A DNA stretch of 10,071 nucleotides, taken from contig JAFDET010000110.1 of NCBI GenBank assembly GCA_019310195.1, positions 1-10,071 of the forward strand, in the 5' to 3' direction. Within the stretch, counting starts at the first letter, position 1. The number at the start of each line of letters is the position of its first letter. The position numbers and the translations under genes were made by a program. The notes beneath the pieces were generated by a model. That model did not search any database and was not told where the DNA came from. It saw nothing but the letters and a program-made list of their open reading frames with translations. This document shows, in pieces, positions 5,151 to 10,071 of the stretch. The stretch comes from Deltaproteobacteria bacterium (GTDB lineage Bacteria; Myxococcota_A; UBA9160; JAFDET01).

Positions 5151-8100
5151 TCACTCGCCGCCCGCCACCGGCAGCGGCTTCCCGGCCGTCTGGGCCGTCT
5201 CGGCCCCGCGACCGATGCGTCGCTTCAGATCCTCCAGCGCCATATAGAGCGAGGGCACGACGAAGAGCGTCAGCAGGCTGGCGGCAGCCAGGCCGAAGAC
5301 GATGGCGGTGGCGAACGGCGCAAAGACCGGCGACTTGCCGCCGATTCCCAGGGCCATGGGCAGGAGCCCCGCCACCGTCGTGAGCGTGGTGAGCAGGATC
5401 GGCCGGAAGCGCCGCTTGCCGGCGATCCGCACCGCCTCCTCGGGCGGCGTGCCCCGCTCTCGCTCCCGGTTCACGAAGTCGATCAGCACCAGCGAGTCGT
5501 TGACCACGATTCCGGCCAGACCGACGAGGCCGTACATCACGTACATGCTCATGGCGTAGCCACCCAGGGTGACGTTCAGGATCCACATCCCGACCACGAC
5601 GCCGATGTAGGCGAAGGTCACCACGCTCATCACCACCAACGGTTGCAGGTAGGAGCGGAACTGGGCCGCCAGGATGGCGTAGATGGCCAGCAGCGCGATG
5701 AACAGGGCCTGGCGCATCTGCGTGAACGTCTCGTCGGCCACCTGGAACTCGCCGCCGAAGATCAGGTCCACGCCCGGGTAGCGCTTGCCCACATCGGCGA
5801 AGCGGGCCTGCATCTCCTCGTTGACCGAAATCGAGGTGGCCTGGCGGCCATCGACCTTGGCGTACACCACCACCGCCCGCTTGGCGTCGTAGTGGTAGAG
5901 ACGCTGATAGCCCCGCACCATCTCCACCGAGGCCACGTCCCGGACCTTCACCGCGTACCCGGCCGGAGTGCGGACCTCCAGGTCCAGCAGGTCCGAGATG
6001 CTGCGGCGCTGCTCCTCCCGGAGCAGCACGCGGATGTCCACGTCCTCGTCCGACAGCGGGTCCTTGAACGTCGAGGAGACCAGTCCGTCGTTGGCCGAGC
6101 GGAGCGTCTGACCCACGTCGTCGAATGTCAGGCCGTGCAGCGAAGCTCGGTGCTCGTCCAGCGCGATGCGCAGCTCGCGCGGCCCTACCGGCACGTTGTC
6201 TTCCACGTTGTAGACGCCCGGCACGCCGCGTAGCTCGCCCTTCACCTCCTCCGCCACCTGCTTCGCCAGGTCGTAGTCGTCGGACTGCACGCGAATCGCA
6301 ACCGGGGTCCCGATGGGGGGGCCGTTGCGCGGGGCGGACACCAGCACGTCGTCGATCCCGCGCCCGTCGGCCTCGACGCTGCGCCCCACGGCGTCCCGGA
6401 CGATGGCCAGCACGCGGTTGGGATCCGCGATGTTCTCGCGCGTGTTGGGGAACTCCACGAAGAGAAGGCCGTAGTTCGAGGCGAAGATCGGAATTTCGTC
6501 GGCGCTCATGCCCTGGCCGACGATGGCGATGTAGTCGGTCAGCTCCTCCGAGACCTCCTCGGCGGCCGCCTCCATGCGCATCAGCACTGGATCCGTCTGA
6601 TCGACGCCGAAGTCCGTGGGGGTGCGCACGGTGACGAAGAGGTTGTTGAAGTCGCTGGGGAAGAGGTCCACCGGGACGTGGGAGCCGAGCCCCAGGGTGA
6701 AGATCAGCGCCGCCACGCACATGCCCAGGAAGGCGTAGCGGCTCTCGAGCACCGCGGCCTGGGCGCGGCCGTAGGCGTCGCGCGCGGCGTCGATGCCGGC
6801 GTCCACCCGCGCGCGCAGCCGATAGCTGGCTGCGGACAGGCCCGTGGCCTGCTCGCCCTTCTCGGCCAGACTGTCGGCCGCAGGTCGGCGCGTTCCCCAG
6901 TCCAGGTAGTGGGCGGGCAGGATCACCAGCGCCTCGAGCAGCGAGCCCGCCAGGCACAGGATCACGGTCTTCGGGAGGATCGACATGAACTCCCCGGACG
7001 TGCCCTGGATCAACAGCATGGGCAGGAAGGCGGCCACCGTGGTGGCGATGGCCGCCGTCACCGGCCACATCACCTCCTCCGCGCCCACGATCACCGCCTC
7101 GCGGAGCGGCTTCCCCTCCTCCACGTGGTGGTAGATGTTCTCAAGGATGATGATGGCGTCGTCTACCAGCATCCCCGAGACCATCACGAAGCCCACCAGG
7201 GACAGGGAGTTGATGGTCACGTCGAAGACGGGGAACAGGATCATCGCCGTCAGGAACGAGAAGGGGACCCCGACGATCGCCAGCAGGGCGTTCCGGAAGC
7301 CCACCGTGAACCACAGGATGAAGACCACGAAGACGATGCCCAGCAACAGGTTGGAGCGCATCAGGTCCAGCCGCGACGCGACGTAGTCGGAGAAGTCCCA
7401 GGTCGCCTTGGCCTCGATGCCTGGCGGCAGCAAGGCCTGCTGCTGCGCCACGAAGGCCTTGACGCCGTCCACCATGTCGATGACGTCGGCCTCGGTCTTC
7501 TTGGCCACGCCCAACAGGATGGCGGGCTTGCCGTTGAAGCGGCCGAACATGCGCCGCTTCTCGAAGTCGGGCCGGATCTCCGCCAGCTCACCCAGCTTGA
7601 CGTGGGTCCCGTCCGGGTTCTTGCGCACCACCGTCTCGGCCAGGGAGGCCGGCGTGGGGTACTGGCCGATGCCCCGGACGGTGATTTCCTGATCCGCCTC
7701 GTTGGTGAACGAGCCACCCGGCACGTTCTGGTTGTTGCGGGTGATGACGCGGCTGATCTCGGGGAGCGTCAGGTCGTACTGAAGCGCGCGGTCCTTGTCC
7801 ACGTAGACACGCAGCTCGCGCTCCCGCTCGCCGCGCACGATCACCTTCCGCACGCCCGGCAGCTGGGAGAGCTTCTTCTCCAGGTCCCGCGCCACCTCGC
7901 GCAGCGTGTACTCTCCCACCCCACCCGCGTCGGAGACCGCCACCATCACCATGGGGTTGATCTCGCCGACGGAGAGCTCGGTCAGGATCGGCTCCTCGGC
8001 GTCCTCCGGCAGGTCGCCCACCCGGTCGATGGCGGCCCGCAGGTCGTTGATGGCCGACTCGTACTCGATGTCCGGCAGGGTCTCGATCCACCGCACCTCG

Positions 8101-8372
8101 ATGTTCGAGAGCCCCGCGCTGGAGAAGCTGGTCAGCTCCTTGATGCCGACGATGTCGTCGATCTCGTCCTCCAGCTTGGTGGTGACCAGGCGCTCCGCCT
8201 CGTCCGCCGAAGCGCCCGCCCACACCGTGGTGACGACCGAGACGTTGAAGGAGATGTCCGGGAAGACATCGATGGGGACGCGCCGGGCCACCTGCCAGCC
8301 CGCGACCATGAGGATCACAAAGAGCAGGTTGACCAGGACGATCTGGCGGACCGAGAAGCTCGGCAGGCTCAC
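5151..8372 (-). CDS. RND (HAE1-type) multidrug efflux pump, inner-membrane subunit
   Basis: The 1073-residue protein has the full two-repeat RND architecture. TM1 spans about 10-28 and is followed by RVPIDVFPDI. A large periplasmic porter/docking loop covers 30-335, TM2-TM6 about 338-490, and a cytoplasmic linker 490-545. TM7 lies at 547-565 and is followed by VPVDLFPSDFNN, then a second periplasmic loop and TM8-TM12 to about 1045. The TM4 aspartate pair of the proton relay is present (MLVDDAIIILEN, D404-D405). In TM10, VVNDSLVLIDF places N958-D959 where AcrB has a lysine-asparagine pair, so the relay is of the lysine-less kind found in some RND clades. It should export drugs or other amphiphiles from periplasm or membrane using the proton gradient, as a trimer with the adjacent adaptor. 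No outer-membrane channel gene is in view. The GTG start forms a 4-bp GTGA overlap with the adaptor stop. Confidence 0.93.
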   Translation of the reverse strand: MSLPSFSVRQIVLVNLLFVILMVAGWQVARRVPIDVFPDISFNVSVVTTVWAGASADEAERLVTTKLEDEIDDIVGIKELTSFSSAGLSNIEVRWIETLPDIEYESAINDLRAAIDRVGDLPEDAEEPILTELSVGEINPMVMVAVSDAGGVGEYTLREVARDLEKKLSQLPGVRKVIVRGERERELRVYVDKDRALQYDLTLPEISRVITRNNQNVPGGSFTNEADQEITVRGIGQYPTPASLAETVVRKNPDGTHVKLGELAEIRPDFEKRRMFGRFNGKPAILLGVAKKTEADVIDMVDGVKAFVAQQQALLPPGIEAKATWDFSDYVASRLDLMRSNLLLGIVFVVFILWFTVGFRNALLAIVGVPFSFLTAMILFPVFDVTINSLSLVGFVMVSGMLVDDAIIILENIYHHVEEGKPLREAVIVGAEEVMWPVTAAIATTVAAFLPMLLIQGTSGEFMSILPKTVILCLAGSLLEALVILPAHYLDWGTRRPAADSLAEKGEQATGLSAASYRLRARVDAGIDAARDAYGRAQAAVLESRYAFLGMCVAALIFTLGLGSHVPVDLFPSDFNNLFVTVRTPTDFGVDQTDPVLMRMEAAAEEVSEELTDYIAIVGQGMSADEIPIFASNYGLLFVEFPNTRENIADPNRVLAIVRDAVGRSVEADGRGIDDVLVSAPRNGPPIGTPVAIRVQSDDYDLAKQVAEEVKGELRGVPGVYNVEDNVPVGPRELRIALDEHRASLHGLTFDDVGQTLRSANDGLVSSTFKDPLSDEDVDIRVLLREEQRRSISDLLDLEVRTPAGYAVKVRDVASVEMVRGYQRLYHYDAKRAVVVYAKVDGRQATSISVNEEMQARFADVGKRYPGVDLIFGGEFQVADETFTQMRQALFIALLAIYAILAAQFRSYLQPLVVMSVVTFAYIGVVVGMWILNVTLGGYAMSMYVMYGLVGLAGIVVNDSLVLIDFVNRERERGTPPEEAVRIAGKRRFRPILLTTLTTVAGLLPMALGIGGKSPVFAPFATAIVFGLAAASLLTLFVVPSLYMALEDLKRRIGRGAETAQTAGKPLPVAGGE

Positions 8373-9511
8373 GAGCCGGCTCCGGACCGCGGCTCCACCG
8401 CGGCCCCGTCCCGCAGCTGGCGGATCCCCGTGATGGCGATGCGATCGCCGGGGGTCAGGCCCTGGAGCACCGCGAACACGCCGGGCCGGAACGGCACGTC
8501 CCGCACCTCGATGCGCTGGCGTCGCGCCACCGAGCCGGCGCCGGTCGTCTCGATCCGGAAGACGAAGCGGAGCCCGAACTCGTCGACGGTCGCATCCCGC
8601 GGGATGAGCGTGGCCGGCTCTGCGCTGCCCAGGTCCAGGTTCACCCGGGCCACCATGCCGGGCAGCAGGCGGGTATCGGCGTTGGGCACCTCCACCTCGA
8701 CCGGGAATTTCTTGGTGCCCGGGTCCGATGCGCTGCCGACACGCAGCACCGAGCCGGCGAAGACCTCCCCGGGGAAGGCTTCGACGTCCACCCGGGCGGG
8801 AGCCCCTGCGGAAACCGCCACGATCTGGCGGTCGGAGAGCCCCACGCTGATGCGAACCGCCGACAGGTCCAGGATCTCGCCCACCTGCTGGCCCTCGCGC
8901 ACGTACTCCCCCACCTCGACGGGGAACTGGCGCAGCACGCCGTCGAAGGGCGCGGCCAGGGTCTTCTTGGCCAGCTGGTCCCGGGCCTCGTCGCGCTGGG
9001 CGCGCGCTTCGCGCAGGGAGGCAGCGGCGATGCGCTCGGCGTTCTCGGCGGCGTCGAGCTGGGCCTCGCTGGCCACCTCACGCTCGACCAGGGAGCGCCG
9101 CCGCTCCAGGTTGAGGCGCGCCAGCTCCAGCTCGCTGCGCGTGCGGGCGAGCGAGGCTTCGGCGCGCTCCACCGAGATCCGGGCCAGGGTCGGATCCACC
9201 TGCAGCAGTACGTGCCCTTCGCGCACGCGGTCCAGCTCCTCGGCACCCACGGCGAGGATCCGGCCGCGGGTCTCGGAGAAGAGCTCCACGTCGCGGCGCG
9301 GCTCCAGCACCCCGGCGAGGCGCGCCCGCTGCCGCACCGCCTCGGCCTGGACCTGCAGCGTGTCCACGCGCATGGGCCTGACGCCCGTGGGCTCGACGAC
9401 CTCCGGGCGAGGCGCCGTGGCGAACAGCGCGAACGCTCCGGCCAGCAGCAGCCCGGCCGCTCCCAGCAGCACCACCCGCAGGCCCGGCCGGCGTCGCTCA
9501 GGCGTCGCCAT
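8369..9511 (-). CDS. RND efflux periplasmic adaptor (HlyD/MFP family)
   Basis: The 380-residue membrane-fusion protein would link the RND pump to an outer-membrane channel. After basic MATPERRRPGLR, a single hydrophobic segment (about 12-31) anchors it in the inner membrane with the rest in the periplasm. No lipobox cysteine is present. The order is a first lipoyl half (77-107, GRILAVGAEELDRVREGHVLLQVDP), a coiled-coil hairpin rich in Ala, Arg, Glu and Leu (108-182), and a second lipoyl half (TLAAPFDGVLRQFPVEVGEYVREGQ, 184-208). Beta-barrel (about 215-295) and membrane-proximal domains (300-372) follow. The start is the ATG at 9511, with AGGAGA five bases upstream. The longer upstream frame is rejected because it reads through the tetR gene out of phase. 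It overlaps tetR by 14 bp and the RND gene by 4 bp, so the three genes form one operon. Confidence 0.92.
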   Translation of the reverse strand: MATPERRRPGLRVVLLGAAGLLLAGAFALFATAPRPEVVEPTGVRPMRVDTLQVQAEAVRQRARLAGVLEPRRDVELFSETRGRILAVGAEELDRVREGHVLLQVDPTLARISVERAEASLARTRSELELARLNLERRRSLVEREVASEAQLDAAENAERIAAASLREARAQRDEARDQLAKKTLAAPFDGVLRQFPVEVGEYVREGQQVGEILDLSAVRISVGLSDRQIVAVSAGAPARVDVEAFPGEVFAGSVLRVGSASDPGTKKFPVEVEVPNADTRLLPGMVARVNLDLGSAEPATLIPRDATVDEFGLRFVFRIETTGAGSVARRQRIEVRDVPFRPGVFAVLQGLTPGDRIAITGIRQLRDGAAVEPRSGAGS

Positions 9512-10071
9512 GGGCTTCTCCTCTCGCGGGCGCGCGAAGAGCATCGAGCAGCAGCCGGTACGAGGTCCGCAGGACCCGGCCGTTGGCCTGCTCGGGATCG
9601 AACGTGGAGCGGTAGAGGGTGCCATCGAAGATCGCGAGGGCAACCGCGGCGAAGTCCTCCGGGTCCACGTCGTCCCGGTAGGTTCCGGCCTCGATCCCGG
9701 CGCGCAGCGCATCGGCCAGCTCCGCGGTGCGCAGCGGATAGACCTTCTCGCACAGCGCCTGGTCCAGCAGGCGGCGGCGCCCGGCGTCCCCGGCCACCAG
9801 GCCCCAGGCCTGCATATTGAGGGGCATTCGCTCCGAAGCCACCGACAGCACGTCTGCGGCCTCGTCGAGAAGGACCTCCAGCCGCCGCTCGGGAACCACC
9901 CGAGCCAGCGCGTTGCCCTTGCCCGTGGCATACGACTCGTTCAGGTGCGAGTCGATCAGGCTGGCGAGCAGCAGCTCTTCCTTGCTCTCGAAGAACCGGT
10001 ACAGGGTCCCCTTGGAGACCCGGGCCTCGGCGGCAATGGCCTCCATCCGTGCGGCCTCGAGCCCGCTGCGT
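9498..10071 (-). CDS. TetR/AcrR-family transcriptional regulator, N-terminus outside window
   Basis: The frame is open to the right edge, so the gene starts outside the window and about 190 residues are visible. They begin RSGLEAARMEAIAAEARVSK; the in-frame ATG at 10046 is internal to the DNA-binding domain and is not the true start. The visible part holds the second half of the TetR helix-turn-helix (EAIAAEARVSKGTLYRFFESKEELL, given here as residues about 10-34), which is characteristic of the family. An all-helical ligand-binding and dimerisation domain follows, ending APARGEAHGDA. By family precedent it represses its own operon and is released when an efflux substrate binds. Being the first gene of tetR-adaptor-RND supports autoregulation. 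The operator should lie upstream of the gene, outside this window. Its stop codon (9500-9498) lies 14 bp inside the adaptor gene. Confidence 0.9.
   Translation of the reverse strand, partial: RSGLEAARMEAIAAEARVSKGTLYRFFESKEELLLASLIDSHLNESYATGKGNALARVVPERRLEVLLDEAADVLSVASERMPLNMQAWGLVAGDAGRRRLLDQALCEKVYPLRTAELADALRAGIEAGTYRDDVDPEDFAAVALAIFDGTLYRSTFDPEQANGRVLRTSYRLLLDALRAPARGEAHGDA
9517..9522 (-). promoter_or_regulatory. Ribosome binding site of the adaptor gene, inside tetR
   Basis: On the minus strand AGGAGA at 9522-9517 precedes the adaptor ATG at 9511 by five bases. It lies within the last codons of the tetR gene and decides the adaptor start. Confidence 0.7.

Noticed and set aside
5062..7068. 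Minus-strand frame of 668 codons overlapping the RND gene out of phase
   Set aside because: The product is Gly/Arg/Pro/Ala-rich and domainless, while the overlapping frame is an unmistakable full-length RND pump.
9512..9931. Upstream extension of the adaptor gene to 9931
   Set aside because: The extension reads tetR out of phase, shows no conserved sequence, and the ATG at 9511 has a good ribosome site and starts a typical membrane anchor.

Overview
This is about 10 kb of high-GC chromosome, probably from a Gram-negative, F420-using, environmental bacterium. The high GC is visible from the almost exclusive use of G or C at third codon positions and from long antisense shadow frames. A diderm host is inferred from the RND efflux pump with its periplasmic adaptor. 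F420 use is inferred from the LLM-class oxidoreductase. The mix would fit uncultured deltaproteobacterial-type lineages (Myxococcota or Binatota-like), but this placement is a guess from gene content.

Layout from left to right: (1) the last 24 codons of an unidentified plus-strand gene (1-75); (2) a convergent spacer holding three copies of a structured, degenerate repeat of about 75-141 bp, the last of which supplies the stop codon of the next gene; (3) a minus-strand six-helix membrane protein resembling the LysE superfamily/GAP family (442-1161); (4) a 46-bp divergent promoter region with overlapping -10-like boxes; (5) a plus-strand F420-dependent LLM oxidoreductase (1208-2263); (6) a minus-strand N-acetylglutamate synthase-like protein with a degenerate amino-acid-kinase domain and a GNAT domain (2236-3306), which overlaps the oxidoreductase tail to tail by 28 bp; (7) a divergent plus-strand SLC13/DASS-type permease with two internal RCK_C (TrkA_C) domains (3375-5138); and (8) a minus-strand efflux operon read from right to left: TetR regulator (start outside the window), HlyD/MFP periplasmic adaptor, and HAE1-type RND pump (10071-5151).

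The only clear multi-gene unit is the tetR-adaptor-RND operon. Its genes overlap by 14 bp and 4 bp, so they are probably translationally coupled and autoregulated by the TetR protein. The other genes look like separate units in alternating orientation: divergent starts are 46 and 68 bp apart, and convergent ends overlap by 28 bp or lie 12 bp apart. I see no tRNA, rRNA, CRISPR, transposase, integrase or phage gene, and no convincing new multi-gene system. The least ordinary items are the hairpin-rich repeats that reach into a stop codon, histidine substitutions in otherwise conserved permease motifs, and the eroded kinase domain of the ArgA-like protein.
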